NCBI RefSeq assembly: GCF_029338175.1
Contig: NZ_CP119862.1
Span: 4,434,839-4,498,838, forward strand
Length of the DNA: 64,000 nucleotides
From: Citrobacter enshiensis
Lineage (GTDB): Bacteria; Pseudomonadota; Gammaproteobacteria; Enterobacterales; Enterobacteriaceae
Reading direction: 5' to 3'
Below the pieces are notes generated by a model. It was not told where the DNA came from. It did not search any database and saw only the letters and a program-made list of their open reading frames with translations. Below, piece by piece: positions 39,121 to 51,740 of the stretch. Made by a program: the position numbers and the translations under genes. The first letter of the stretch is position 1; every line of letters starts with the position of its first letter.

Positions 39121-39198
39121 AATGCCTGATGGCGCTACGCTTATCAGGCCTACAAGACTTCCGTAGGCCGGATAAAGCGCTTGCGCTGTCATCCGGCA
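39121..39198. repeat. REP pair (BIME) between nrfA and nrfB
   Basis: Inverted REP units (ATGCCTGATGGCGCTACGCT and CCGTAGGCCGGATAAAGCGC...GTCATCCGGCA). It may protect the nrfA mRNA and raise its level over downstream genes, as REPs often do. Confidence 0.88.
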
Positions 39199-39206
39199 AA
39201 TTGAGG

Positions 39207-40688
<1,482 letters not shown>

Positions 40689-40774
40689 TTATTGTTCTCC
40701 CATAACAGCAACCGCACGAACACTGTTATGACATTACTCCCCTCTATGTGTAACAAATAACCACATTAAAAATG

Positions 40775-40788
40775 TTGTTTTCAATCAA
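40775..40788 (-). promoter_or_regulatory. FNR site of nrfA
   Basis: On the minus strand TTGATTGAAAACAA matches the FNR consensus TTGAT-N4-ATCAA with a single mismatch. If centred at -41.5, as in E. coli, transcription begins near 40740. Confidence 0.7.
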
Positions 40789-40978
40789 TTGTAAGTGCAT
40801 GTTAAATACCACTTTAGAGTTATTAACCGCCTTTAAAACCCGCTTCTTTTATCAACTTTAGACACAACGCACACTTTCAAGAAAAAACGTATAACGTCAT
40901 GTTATAGAAAGAATTAACTCATTTTTGCGAGTTCCCTTCAAAAATCAGTTTGCCGCTAATTTGCACAATTCCGTTATT

Positions 40979-40994
40979 GCGTGATCTGCCGCGC
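40979..40994 (+). promoter_or_regulatory. CRP site of acs
   Basis: CGTGATCTGCCGCGCA about 85-100 bases upstream of the acs ATG resembles the promoter-proximal CRP site of E. coli acs. Match to consensus is partial. Confidence 0.5.
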
Positions 40995-41077
40995 AAATAC
41001 TAAACAAAACTGTCAAAGTCCCTATATTTAACGTTTATGAGACATATTATTAACATCTTACAAGGAGAACAAAAGCC

Positions 41078-43036
41078 ATGAGCCAAATACATAAACATGC
41101 TATTCCCGCAAACATTGCGGATCGTTGCCTGATCAATCCGGAGCAGTACGAAGCCAAATATCAACAGTCAATTAACGATCCCGATACGTTTTGGGGCGAG
41201 CAGGGCAAAATTCTCGACTGGATCAAACCGTATCAGAAGGTGAAAAACACCTCCTTTGCTCCAGGTAATGTCTCGATTAAATGGTATGAGGACGGCACGC
41301 TGAATCTGGCGGCAAACTGCCTTGACCGTCACCTGCAAGAAAACGGCGATCGCACCGCCATCATCTGGGAAGGCGACGACGCCTCACAGAGCAAACACAT
41401 TACCTATCGCGAATTGCATCGCGACGTCTGCCGTTTCGCCAACACCCTGCTTGAGCTGGGCATTAAAAAGGGCGACGTTGTGGCCATCTATATGCCGATG
41501 GTGCCGGAAGCGGCGGTCGCGATGCTGGCTTGTGCCCGTATCGGTGCCGTGCATTCGGTTATCTTTGGCGGCTTCTCACCGGAAGCCGTTGCCGGGCGCA
41601 TTATCGACTCCAGCTCCCGTCTGGTGATTACCTCCGATGAAGGGGTACGCGCCGGGCGCAGCATCCCACTGAAAAAGAACGTTGATGACGCGCTGAAAAA
41701 CCCCAACGTGAAGAGCGTTGAGCATGTGGTGGTTCTGAAGCGCACGGGCGGAAAAATTGACTGGCAGGAAGGTCGTGACCTGTGGTGGAGCGATCTGATT
41801 GAGCAGGCCAGCGCCGATCATCAACCTGTCGAAGTGAACGCCGAAGACCCGCTGTTCATCCTCTACACGTCCGGTTCCACTGGCAAACCTAAAGGCGTGC
41901 TGCATACCACCGGGGGTTATCTGGTGTATGCCGCCACTACATTCAAATATGTCTTTGACTATCACCCAGGCGATATTTACTGGTGTACCGCCGATGTGGG
42001 CTGGGTCACCGGACACAGCTACCTGCTGTACGGCCCGCTGGCCTGCGGCGCAACGACCCTGATGTTTGAAGGCGTACCGAACTGGCCAACCCCTGCGCGG
42101 ATGTCGCAAGTGGTGGACAAACACCAGGTCAATATCCTCTACACCGCGCCTACCGCCATTCGCGCCCTGATGGCAGAAGGCGATAAGGCCATTGAAGGTA
42201 CTGACCGCTCTTCCCTGCGTATCCTCGGTTCGGTTGGCGAACCTATCAACCCGGAAGCCTGGGAATGGTACTGGAAGAAGATCGGTAACGAGAAATGCCC
42301 GGTGATAGACACCTGGTGGCAGACGGAAACCGGTGGCTTTATGATCACGCCAATGCCGGGCGCTACTGCGTTAAAAGCAGGCTCCGCGACACACCCCTTC
42401 TTCGGCGTACAACCTGCGCTGGTGGATAACGAAGGCAATCCGCAGGAAGGCGCAGCCGAAGGCAATCTGGTGATCACAGATTCCTGGCCAGGCCAGGCGC
42501 GCACGCTGTTTGGCGATCACGAACGCTTTGAGCAAACCTACTTCTCGACCTTCAAAAATATGTATTTCAGCGGTGATGGCGCGCGTCGTGACGAAGACGG
42601 CTACTACTGGATCACCGGGCGTGTCGATGACGTACTGAACGTCTCCGGTCACCGTCTGGGGACGGCGGAGATCGAGTCAGCGCTGGTGTCGCATCCAAAG
42701 ATCGCCGAAGCGGCGGTAGTCGGTATTCCGCACAGCATCAAGGGCCAGGCGATTTATGCCTACGTGACGCTGAATCACGGCGAAGAACCGTCACCGGAGC
42801 TGTATACCGAAGTGCGCAACTGGGTGCGTAAAGAGATTGGCCCGCTGGCGACGCCAGATGTGCTGCACTGGACCGACTCTCTGCCCAAAACCCGTTCAGG
42901 CAAGATTATGCGCCGTATTCTGCGCAAGATCGCGGCGGGCGATACCAGCAATCTGGGCGATACCTCAACCCTCGCCGATCCGGGCGTGGTAGAGAAACTG
43001 CTCGAAGAGAAGCAGGCCATCGCAATGCCATCGTAA
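41078..43036 (+). CDS. acs: Acetyl-CoA synthetase
   Basis: A 652-residue AMP-forming acetyl-CoA synthetase. The P-loop-like [11 protein letters not shown], the WWQTETGG motif and the C-terminal acetylation site [11 protein letters not shown] (regulatory Lys) are all present. It activates acetate via acetyl-AMP for acetate scavenging. AAGGAG lies upstream of the ATG. It is followed by yjcH-actP in one operon. Confidence 0.97.
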   Translation: MSQIHKHAIPANIADRCLINPEQYEAKYQQSINDPDTFWGEQGKILDWIKPYQKVKNTSFAPGNVSIKWYEDGTLNLAANCLDRHLQENGDRTAIIWEGDDASQSKHITYRELHRDVCRFANTLLELGIKKGDVVAIYMPMVPEAAVAMLACARIGAVHSVIFGGFSPEAVAGRIIDSSSRLVITSDEGVRAGRSIPLKKNVDDALKNPNVKSVEHVVVLKRTGGKIDWQEGRDLWWSDLIEQASADHQPVEVNAEDPLFILYTSGSTGKPKGVLHTTGGYLVYAATTFKYVFDYHPGDIYWCTADVGWVTGHSYLLYGPLACGATTLMFEGVPNWPTPARMSQVVDKHQVNILYTAPTAIRALMAEGDKAIEGTDRSSLRILGSVGEPINPEAWEWYWKKIGNEKCPVIDTWWQTETGGFMITPMPGATALKAGSATHPFFGVQPALVDNEGNPQEGAAEGNLVITDSWPGQARTLFGDHERFEQTYFSTFKNMYFSGDGARRDEDGYYWITGRVDDVLNVSGHRLGTAEIESALVSHPKIAEAAVVGIPHSIKGQAIYAYVTLNHGEEPSPELYTEVRNWVRKEIGPLATPDVLHWTDSLPKTRSGKIMRRILRKIAAGDTSNLGDTSTLADPGVVEKLLEEKQAIAMPS

Positions 43037-43048
43037 TTCCTACCCCTA

Positions 43049-43071
43049 CCCTCTCCCAAACCGGGAGAGGG
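43049..43071. repeat. CCCTCTCCC intergenic hairpin between acs and yjcH
   Basis: CCCTCTCCC-AAACC-GGGAGAGGG is a perfect 9-bp stem-loop. This type of intergenic hairpin is common in Enterobacteriaceae. It has no T-run after it, so it is more likely an mRNA-stability or partial-attenuation element than a full terminator. Confidence 0.65.
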
Positions 43072-43178
43072 ATATTAAAAAAAACTTCCCTAAAGGATTT
43101 TGTGTTGCAGGACTGCGACAGCAGGCAAGTTATGCCCGCAACATGAAAGACGAAGGGAATACCTCTGGAGACTCTGTG

Positions 43179-45139
<1,961 letters not shown>

Positions 45140-45150
45140 TCTCTCCTCCT

Positions 45151-45171
45151 CCCCGGCCATTTTGGCCGGGG
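45151..45171 (+). terminator. Hairpin after actP
   Basis: CCCCGGCCA-TTT-TGGCCGGGG, a 9-bp GC-rich stem followed after a few bases by TTTTT, 11 bases after the actP stop. Confidence 0.75.
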
Positions 45172-45292
45172 ATCACATTTTTAGATCTGCGTTCTCCCCC
45201 TCTCCTGCAATAGCGGTACAGTACCTAAAGCAAATTGAAACGCCGTTTTTATTACATCAATACATTAATTCATTTAGTGGAAAGAGGATGCT

Positions 45293-46582
45293 ATGAAAAA
45301 ATATGCCCTGGTGGGAACCGGTGGGCGTGCGGGACTGTATATCTCGGCAATTGGCGGGCAATGGCAGGAGAACGCCCGGCTGGTCGCCTTTTGCGATACT
45401 AACCAAACCCGTATGAACTACGCCAATCAGTTGCTGGAGAAAGAAGGCGCAGTCCCCGCCTCCACCTGGAAAGCCCAGCAGTTTGAAGAGATGATCCGCG
45501 AAACCCGTCCGGATATCATTATTGTCACGACAATGGATCGCACGCATGACGATTACATCGTCCGGGCGCTGCACGCTGGCTGCGATGTGATCACAGAAAA
45601 GCCGATGACCATCGATGAAAAGCGCGCACTGCGCATCCTTGATGCCATTGAGGAAACCGGCAGGCAGGTACGGGTCGCCTTTAACTATCGCTATGCCCCA
45701 CACCACAGCAAAGTGCGTGAACTGTTGATGAACGGCACCATTGGCGAGGTTTACTCCGTTCATTTTGAATGGCTACTGAATACGGAGCACGGGGCCGATT
45801 ATTTCCGTCGCTGGCACCGTGAAAAACGCAACAGCGGCGGTCTGCTGGTGCATAAATCCACCCACCATTTTGACCTGATGAACTTCTGGCTGGGGAGCTA
45901 CCCGGAGCGTGTTTATGCCGAAGGCGGCCTGCGTTTTTACGGTAAAGAGAACGCCGAACGCCGTGGCGTGACGCAATTTTACCCGCGCGCTCACGGTTAC
46001 TCACGCGCCAAAAATGATCCGTTTGCGCTACAGATGGCAGAAAACCCGCAGCTTAAAGCGCTCTATCTGGATGCCGAACATGAGGACAATTACTTCCGCG
46101 ATCAAAGCGTGTTCAGCGACGGCATTACCATTGAAGACACCATGTCGGTGCTGGTGAAATACCAGAATCAGGTGCAGCTGACCTACTCACTGAATACGTA
46201 TTTGCCATGGGAAGGGTTAAACGTGGTCTTTAACGGCAGTGAAGGACGCCTGGAGATGAAGATTGTTGAGAAATCTTACGTGAACGCAGGGGGTGAACGT
46301 GAGAATGAGGGCAGTCTTGAGGCCTGCGATATCACCGTTTATCCGATGTTTGCCGCACCGTGGAAGGCGGAGTTCACTCTGGGAGAAGGCGGACATGGGG
46401 GTGGTGATAACGCCATGCTGGCAGACCTGTTCGGCGAGCCACAGCATGACCCCCTCCAGCGCGCCGCTGACCACCGCGCTGGCGCGATGTCGATACTCAC
46501 CGGCATCGCCGGAAATATATCTATACAGCAACAGCGCCCGGTGAACTTTAAAGAATTTGAACTGGTTTCACGATTGAAATAA
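45293..46582 (+). CDS. Gfo/Idh/MocA-family oxidoreductase
   Basis: A 429-residue NAD(P)-dependent oxidoreductase. The Rossmann motif is LVGTGGRAG near the start, the catalytic-lysine motif TEKPM follows near residue 105, and STHHFDLMNFW lies in the C-terminal domain. Such enzymes oxidise or reduce sugars and cyclitols. AGAGG lies upstream of the ATG. It is a single gene with no sugar transporter or regulator beside it, and it is absent from the K-12 locus as I recall it. Substrate cannot be inferred. Confidence 0.85.
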   Translation: MKKYALVGTGGRAGLYISAIGGQWQENARLVAFCDTNQTRMNYANQLLEKEGAVPASTWKAQQFEEMIRETRPDIIIVTTMDRTHDDYIVRALHAGCDVITEKPMTIDEKRALRILDAIEETGRQVRVAFNYRYAPHHSKVRELLMNGTIGEVYSVHFEWLLNTEHGADYFRRWHREKRNSGGLLVHKSTHHFDLMNFWLGSYPERVYAEGGLRFYGKENAERRGVTQFYPRAHGYSRAKNDPFALQMAENPQLKALYLDAEHEDNYFRDQSVFSDGITIEDTMSVLVKYQNQVQLTYSLNTYLPWEGLNVVFNGSEGRLEMKIVEKSYVNAGGERENEGSLEACDITVYPMFAAPWKAEFTLGEGGHGGGDNAMLADLFGEPQHDPLQRAADHRAGAMSILTGIAGNISIQQQRPVNFKEFELVSRLK

Positions 46583-46618
46583 ATCGCGAGCGCGAGCCGT
46601 TCCGCGACCGTTAATATT

Positions 46619-46642
46619 ATCCCCTTGGTATACTGAGGGGAT
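46619..46642. terminator. Hairpin after the oxidoreductase gene
   Basis: ATCCCCT and AGGGGAT around a 10-base loop form a 7-bp stem 37 bases after the stop; no clear T-run follows. Confidence 0.4.
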
Positions 46643-46861
46643 ATCTCAATGGCTGATCCCATGTTAAACGGCGCTGAAAGAAACCCTCTCTGCAAAAGAA
46701 TTGTTCAATATTAACGTGATAATCCCCCCTATTTAAATTCATCCACATTCCCCATTCTTTTACAATTTTCATACTTTTTACCTATGGCACCTTGTGTAAA
46801 AAAATAATTTTAAATCAGCGGATTATTTGTGTTTTTCGCCATATTAAAAACGGAAATAAGT

Positions 46862-47230
46862 ATGGAATGGAATAGAAATGCAGCGGTTGATCACGCCAAA
46901 GGGCACGCAAACGCCAGGTCTCTTGGTCGTTGTGCTGAGTACACAAGAGAAGCAATCAGTGCAGGCGGAGTAGAAATTGGTCACACCAATTCAGCTAAAG
47001 ACTATGGAATATTGTTGGAGAACGCCGGTTTTAGAGCCATAGGCATAGGAGAAAATTTGCTCACAGGAGATGTTGTCATCATACAACCCTATCCGGGCGG
47101 AAACCGAAACGGGCATATGGCGATTTTTGATGGCACCACCTGGTACTCTGATTTTCGCCAACGTGATATGTGGGCAGGGCCTGGTTATCGCAGCGCTCAT
47201 CCATCGTATGTTATCTACAGGAAAAATTAA
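46862..47230 (+). CDS. Predicted amidase toxin, NlpC/P60-CHAP-like (T6SS Tae-type)
   Basis: A 122-residue protein of papain-like amidase design. Catalytic Cys24 is in RSLGRCAEYTREAISAGG, His85 in NGHMAIFDG, and a likely third residue is Asp97 in WYSDF. The Cys-His spacing of 61 is the same as that of Tse1/Tae1 (Cys30, His91, from memory). There is no signal peptide, fitting a protein delivered by a secretion machine rather than Sec. The ATG at 46862 has GGAAA upstream; a GTG eleven codons earlier is less likely. The next gene overlaps its stop by one base and encodes a secreted protein, the arrangement of a periplasmic immunity protein. It may be called a BPSL0067-family protein in databases. 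No T6SS structural genes are in the window. Confidence 0.7.
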   Translation: MEWNRNAAVDHAKGHANARSLGRCAEYTREAISAGGVEIGHTNSAKDYGILLENAGFRAIGIGENLLTGDVVIIQPYPGGNRNGHMAIFDGTTWYSDFRQRDMWAGPGYRSAHPSYVIYRKN

Positions 47231-47733
47231 TGCGCGCACTACTTTTGGTATCACTCCTGCTGATGGGGATCACCACTCACGCACAGACGCCTGAAGCAAC
47301 CGTCAGAGATTTCTATCATTTTTACCTGACGGATTTTGTCTCTGATAGCCACGAAAACCCACTGAATTCCGCTAAAATGCAGCATTACGTCGCGAAAGAG
47401 ACGCTGACCAGACTTAAAGCCATTCAGGATATCGACGAGCAAGAGATCGTAGAAGCGGACTATTTCACCTACTGCCAGGATTATGCTGCCGAATGGGTAC
47501 CCGCGCTCGATGTCGGAACCGCCAGGGACGACGCAGGGGGGAAAGTACTGGATGTCTGGCTTGGTATTCAGGATGGCAAAAAACTCAAACTTCGTGACTA
47601 TTTACGCAAGGAAGACGGCACCTGGAAAATTTACCGGGTGGTCGATGTTTCGAACGGGTATGAGCAAAACATATTTGACGATCAAGCCATTAGCGCGGCC
47701 AGAGCCCAAGCCGCCACGCTGTCCCAACACTAG
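47230..47733 (+). CDS. Secreted DUF3828-like protein, putative immunity protein
   Basis: A 167-residue protein with a Sec signal (MRALLLVSLLLMGITTHA, cleavage before QTPE). The mature part (TVRDFYHFYLTDFVSDSHENP; DWLGIQDGKKLKL-like strand; EDGTWKIYRVVDV) resembles DUF3828 proteins with an NTF2-like fold. The ATG shares one base with the stop of the amidase gene (TAATG) so the two are translationally coupled. By position and periplasmic export it is the expected antidote to a peptidoglycan-cutting effector. This role is inference. Confidence 0.7.
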   Translation: MRALLLVSLLLMGITTHAQTPEATVRDFYHFYLTDFVSDSHENPLNSAKMQHYVAKETLTRLKAIQDIDEQEIVEADYFTYCQDYAAEWVPALDVGTARDDAGGKVLDVWLGIQDGKKLKLRDYLRKEDGTWKIYRVVDVSNGYEQNIFDDQAISAARAQAATLSQH

Positions 47734-47789
47734 CCATTCGTTGTCATTTTCTGAACCAGAGAAAAAAAGTAAGGGCTTGCCGTATGTCA

Positions 47790-47806
47790 GGTAGCGCTTC
47801 GCTACC
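47790..47806. terminator. Bidirectional hairpin, immunity gene / lrgB
   Basis: GGTAGCG-CTT-CGCTACC between convergent genes, a 7-bp stem with weak T-runs on the plus side. Confidence 0.5.
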
Positions 47807-47813
47807 CGATTTA

Positions 47814-48503
47814 TCAAAACATCAGCCATCGTATCACTGGCACCGCCAGCACGGTCACAACCCCTGAAAGCATCATCACCAGACTGGCCACGACCCCTTC
47901 CTGCTGGCCGAGTTCATAGGATCGCGCGGTTCCCGCACCGTGGGAAGCGGCACCAAATCCCGCCCCTTTTGCCATCCCTTCACGAATAGAGAGACGCAAA
48001 AATAGCGCATCGCCGACCGCCATGCCAAATACCCCGGTGACCACGACAAACAGCGCGACTAAATCCGGTTGCCCACCCAACGGTTCTGCCGCCGCCAGCG
48101 CAAAGGGCGTGGTGATGGAACGCACCGCCAGACTGCGCTGGATCTCATCCGGCAACGTAAATAAGCGCGCCAGCCACACGGAACTGGTGATAGCCACCAC
48201 CGTCGCCGTCACCACACCTGCGGTCAGCGACATCCAGTGGCGTTTGATAATCGCGATGTTATCGTAAACCGGTACGGCAAATGCAATGGTCGCCGGGCCA
48301 AGCAGCCACAACAGCCAGTGCGATTCGCCAATGTAGTTTTGCCAGGAGATATGTCCAAACACCAGCATCAGCACCAGGAGCGCAGGGGTGAGCACCAGCG
48401 GCATTAACGGCAGCTTGCGAAAACGACGGTACAGGCGTTTGTTGGCGAAATAGATAACCAGCGTAACAGCCAGGCACAGTATGCTTAACTGGAAATTACT
48501 CAC
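47814..48503 (-). CDS. LrgB/CidB-family membrane protein
   Basis: A 229-residue membrane protein like E. coli YohK, of the LrgB/CidB family. The conserved RSITTPFALAAAEPLGG and FGAASHGAGTARSYELGQQEG segments are present. The family is linked to holin-like murein hydrolase control and, in other bacteria, to small-acid export. It starts with GTG overlapping the end of the lrgA-type gene (CCGTGAGTAA), so the pair is coupled. Confidence 0.87.
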   Translation of the reverse strand: MSNFQLSILCLAVTLVIYFANKRLYRRFRKLPLMPLVLTPALLVLMLVFGHISWQNYIGESHWLLWLLGPATIAFAVPVYDNIAIIKRHWMSLTAGVVTATVVAITSSVWLARLFTLPDEIQRSLAVRSITTPFALAAAEPLGGQPDLVALFVVVTGVFGMAVGDALFLRLSIREGMAKGAGFGAASHGAGTARSYELGQQEGVVASLVMMLSGVVTVLAVPVIRWLMF

Positions 48504-48906
48504 GGTTTAACCTGCTTAACTCGTAGCGATACACTTTGTCCACTACCCACGCAGTGGTGCCCAGCACCATCAGGGTGCTGATTGCGATCACCGCGAAGAT
48601 CCGCCATCCGTCCACCAGCAGCAGTTGCGTGTAATTAACGACAGCAACCACCGCCGGGATAAAGAACAGCAGCATTTCCGCCAGCAACCAGTGTGCGCCC
48701 GCACGAACCCACTTGAGCGGAATCACCCGACAGACAATCAGCGCCAGCATCAATACCATCCCGACCAGATTAGCGGGTAACGGCAGATGCAGCCAGGAGA
48801 CGAGATATTGGGCAAAAACAAATAAACCTGCATACAGCAGTACCTGAACCGGTACCTGGAGTCGTTGCACAACGGCAGGCGTAACGCGGCTTATCGCCAC
48901 AGCCAT
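48496..48906 (-). CDS. LrgA/CidA-family membrane protein
   Basis: A 136-residue protein with four TM helices, like E. coli YohJ, holin-like LrgA/CidA family. The pattern LPLPANLVGMVLMLALI and LLAEMLLFFIPAVVAVVNY is typical. It is the first gene of the two-gene unit and diverges from a LysR regulator that probably controls it. Possible partner of the LrgB protein in murein hydrolase control or organic-acid movement. Confidence 0.87.
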   Translation of the reverse strand: MAVAISRVTPAVVQRLQVPVQVLLYAGLFVFAQYLVSWLHLPLPANLVGMVLMLALIVCRVIPLKWVRAGAHWLLAEMLLFFIPAVVAVVNYTQLLLVDGWRIFAVIAISTLMVLGTTAWVVDKVYRYELSRLNRE

Positions 48907-49009
48907 GAGGAAATGTCCTGAAAAATAATACGAAGCGTCAGTATAGAGAGCCTCCGCCCTGGACTGAAATGAATTAAACTCATTGCAGGCATAGTCTTAA
49001 GGAATAATC

Positions 49010-49912
49010 ATGGATATCAGAACGCTGCGTTATTTTGTCGAGGTGGTGCGCCAGCAAAGTTTCACCCGCGCAGCGGAGAAGTTATTTGTCACCCAGCCTA
49101 CCATCAGCAAAATGCTGAAGAACCTTGAAGATGAACTCAACTGTACGCTGCTGATCCGCGACGGGCGGCGGCTTTTGCTGACCGATACGGGGCGCGTGGT
49201 CTTCGAGCGCGGACTGGCGATTCTCGCAGAGTTCCGCCAACTGGAAGCCGAGTTGGGGGATATTAACCACCTCAGCAAAGGCGTGTTGCGCCTCGGCATT
49301 CCCCCGATGGTGGGCATGTTAATGGCGGGACCGATTAGCCTGTTTCGCCAGCGCTACCCCGGCGTGGAGCTAAAGATTTCAGAGTTTGGCGGTCTGACGG
49401 TGCAGCAGGCGGTGATCAATGGCGAGCTGGATGTCGCCATGACCGCCTTGCCTGTAGAAGAGGAAAGCGGGCTGGCAACGTTACCGCTCTTCAGCCATCC
49501 CCTGTGCGTGCTGGTGCCGCGCTCCGGTCAGTGGATGAAGTGCGCATCGATTTCGCCTGAGGCGTTGGCGGAACACCCATTGCTTATCTACAACGAAGAT
49601 TTTGCGTTGAGCCGCCAGCTGATGCAGCTTTTTCACCAGCATGGCGTGAAACCACGCATTGCCGTGCGCAGCGGGCAGTGGGATTTTCTGGCGGCCATGG
49701 TGCAAGCCGGCGTTGGCATTGCCATTTTGCCGGAACCAATTTGTCAGCGTCTGGATAAGAATACGCTGCGCTGGCTCCCGCTGGAGAGCGATTTACGCTG
49801 GCAACTGGGGATGATCTGGCGCGAAGGCGTTTACCTGTCGCACAGCGCCCAGGCATGGTTGAAATGTTGCGAAGGGTTTTGGTTAACGCAGGAACAGCGC
49901 ATTGCCCGGTAA
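49010..49912 (+). CDS. LysR-family regulator
   Basis: A 300-residue LysR-type regulator with an N-terminal winged HTH (MDIRTLRYFVEVVRQQSFTRAAEKLFVTQPTISKMLKNLED) and a C-terminal effector domain. It is divergent from the lrgA-lrgB pair with about 100 bases between them, the normal layout for a LysR gene and its target. Bacillus YwbI, beside ywbHG, is a similar arrangement. The effector is unknown. Confidence 0.87.
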   Translation: MDIRTLRYFVEVVRQQSFTRAAEKLFVTQPTISKMLKNLEDELNCTLLIRDGRRLLLTDTGRVVFERGLAILAEFRQLEAELGDINHLSKGVLRLGIPPMVGMLMAGPISLFRQRYPGVELKISEFGGLTVQQAVINGELDVAMTALPVEEESGLATLPLFSHPLCVLVPRSGQWMKCASISPEALAEHPLLIYNEDFALSRQLMQLFHQHGVKPRIAVRSGQWDFLAAMVQAGVGIAILPEPICQRLDKNTLRWLPLESDLRWQLGMIWREGVYLSHSAQAWLKCCEGFWLTQEQRIAR

Positions 49913-49931
49913 GCGAAACGTCACCGGGCAA
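49902..49931. terminator. Bidirectional hairpin, LysR gene / yjcE
   Basis: TTGCCCGGT and ACCGGGCAA around a 12-base loop form a 9-bp stem between convergent genes. It overlaps the LysR stop codon. Confidence 0.6.
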
Positions 49932-49940
49932 CACCGACGT

Positions 49941-51587
49941 TTACTGATTTTCGATCAGCAGCGCTTCCAGCAAATCGAGGTCGTGCAGCAGTTTCTGCAA
50001 CGTTTCATTGCTGATCTCGCGCGTGGCGCGCAGGTGATACAACTCGGCGCGTTCGGAGCGTAATGCCGCCAGACGGAATCGCCGCTCAAGGTTTTCTTCC
50101 TGCATTGAACTTTCGACATCATTACGCCCATCGGCACGACGGCGCAGATTACCAATCACGCGGGAACTGACCTCCGTCAGCAACTGGTTATCGATGTTCT
50201 CTTCGCTATCCGCAGCCAGACGCTCTTCCATTTTCTGGATGGCGACAATCGCCACCTCAGCCGTCGCCGCCCGCGCAATCCGTATCTCTTTCTGCTGCTG
50301 AGAGTGGTCGGCCACTTCCAGATGTTGCAGCAGGATCGGCAGCATCACCACGCCGACAAACAGCGAGAATAAAATCACCCCTGCGGCCAGAAATATCAGC
50401 TCATAGCGCGCTGGAAAGACGCTGCCATCAGGCAGCAGCAGCGGGATAGAAAGCACACCCGCCAGGGTGATCGCCCCACGAACACCGGCAAAAGAGGCAA
50501 TCAGAATTTCGCGCGTCGTCCAGGAGCCAAACTCCATCGGTTTTTTCTTCAGGAAGCGCTGGCTGAAATTTTTCATCGTCCACAACCAGCCAAATCGGAC
50601 CAACATCAGCGCCACGTAAATCAGCACAATATCGGTAAACAGCATCCACATTTCAACGTTCGGATCGGCTTCTGCCGCCACCAGCGACGATTCCAGAATG
50701 CCCGGCAATTGCAGCCCCAACAACAGGAAGACCATGCCGTTAAACACAAACTCCAGCATCGCCCAGGTACTGTTAGCACGCAGACGCATCGCCAGCGGCG
50801 CACGGCGCATAACACCGGAGCGGGTGATGGTCATCCCGGCCGCGACCGCCGCCAGGATGCCGGACACGCCAATATGTTCCGCAATCAGGTAGGAGGCAAA
50901 CGGCAGCAGGAACAGCAGAACGATTTGCGTTGCCGGTTCATCGCCACCCCAGCGGCTCAGGAATCGCAGGGAGCGGCCATAGAGCCAACTGACCACAAAC
51001 CCCGCCAGAATCCCGCCAGCCGCCACCTTAAAGAACTCAACCGTTGCGCCGCCGACGGTAAACACCATCGTGCCCATCGCCACGGCCACCGCAAATTTCA
51101 ACGACACCAGGCCGGACGCGTCATTCATCAACGCTTCACCCTGCAGGATGCCCATAATTTTTTTCGGGATCCGCCCTTCACCCACAATCCCGGAGAGCGC
51201 CACTGCATCGGTCGGTGACAGTACCGCAGCCAGCGCAAAGGCCGGTATCAGCGGAATGCCTGGCACCAGCCAGTAAATCATAAAACCAATCCCGACCACC
51301 GTGACGATCACTAACGCCAGCGCCAGGCCCAAAATCTCTCGCCCGTGCTCAAGGAATTCGCGGGTCGGCGTCTTCCAGCCATCCGCAAACAGCAGTGGCG
51401 GTATAAAGAGTACCAGGAACAGTTCAGGGTCAAATTCCACATGCAAACCAAACGTCGGCCACGCCAGCAACGCGCCAACGGCGATCTGCATCAGGGGGAG
51501 AGGGAGTTGAAAGGGCAATACGCGAGTCACTACCCCGGACAGCGAGACCACGAGGGTCATAATGAGTATCGTGAAGAAAATTTCCAT
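49941..51587 (-). CDS. yjcE: CPA1-family Na+/H+ antiporter YjcE
   Basis: A 548-residue monovalent cation:proton antiporter with 11-12 TM helices and a C-terminal soluble domain of about 150 residues. It contains the ALSPTDAVALSGI and EALMNDASGLVSLKFA motifs with ion-binding Asp. It matches E. coli YjcE throughout. The start at 51587 gives the conserved MEIFFTILIMTLVVS; the open frame before it is not conserved. Confidence 0.93.
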   Translation of the reverse strand: MEIFFTILIMTLVVSLSGVVTRVLPFQLPLPLMQIAVGALLAWPTFGLHVEFDPELFLVLFIPPLLFADGWKTPTREFLEHGREILGLALALVIVTVVGIGFMIYWLVPGIPLIPAFALAAVLSPTDAVALSGIVGEGRIPKKIMGILQGEALMNDASGLVSLKFAVAVAMGTMVFTVGGATVEFFKVAAGGILAGFVVSWLYGRSLRFLSRWGGDEPATQIVLLFLLPFASYLIAEHIGVSGILAAVAAGMTITRSGVMRRAPLAMRLRANSTWAMLEFVFNGMVFLLLGLQLPGILESSLVAAEADPNVEMWMLFTDIVLIYVALMLVRFGWLWTMKNFSQRFLKKKPMEFGSWTTREILIASFAGVRGAITLAGVLSIPLLLPDGSVFPARYELIFLAAGVILFSLFVGVVMLPILLQHLEVADHSQQQKEIRIARAATAEVAIVAIQKMEERLAADSEENIDNQLLTEVSSRVIGNLRRRADGRNDVESSMQEENLERRFRLAALRSERAELYHLRATREISNETLQKLLHDLDLLEALLIENQ

Positions 51588-51696
51588 GCGATCCCTGTTT
51601 GCGATGTTTCTTATGATAAGTAATGAGAGGCGTCGTGCCTCAATTCTATCTTCCTCAGAGTAACGCAAAAGACAACAGGATGTGCTCCGAAAATAA

Positions 51697-51724
51697 AAAC
51701 GGGCGGCAAAAGCCACCCGTTTTT
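51697..51724 (-). terminator. Terminator of ghxP
   Basis: Read leftward, AAACGGGTGGC-TTTT-GCCGCCCGTTT is followed by TTATTTT: an 11-bp stem (one G-T pair) with a U-rich tail just after the ghxP stop. Confidence 0.85.
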
Positions 51725-51740
51725 AGAGGGTTCGACAGGA

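Noticed and set aside
46862-47733. Classical cytoplasmic type II toxin-antitoxin pair
   Set aside because: The second protein has a clear Sec signal and the first an amidase Cys-His pair, which fits a cell-wall effector and periplasmic immunity protein better.
49010-49912. LysR gene as regulator of yjcE
   Set aside because: yjcE is convergent with it; the divergent lrgA-type gene is the more usual target.
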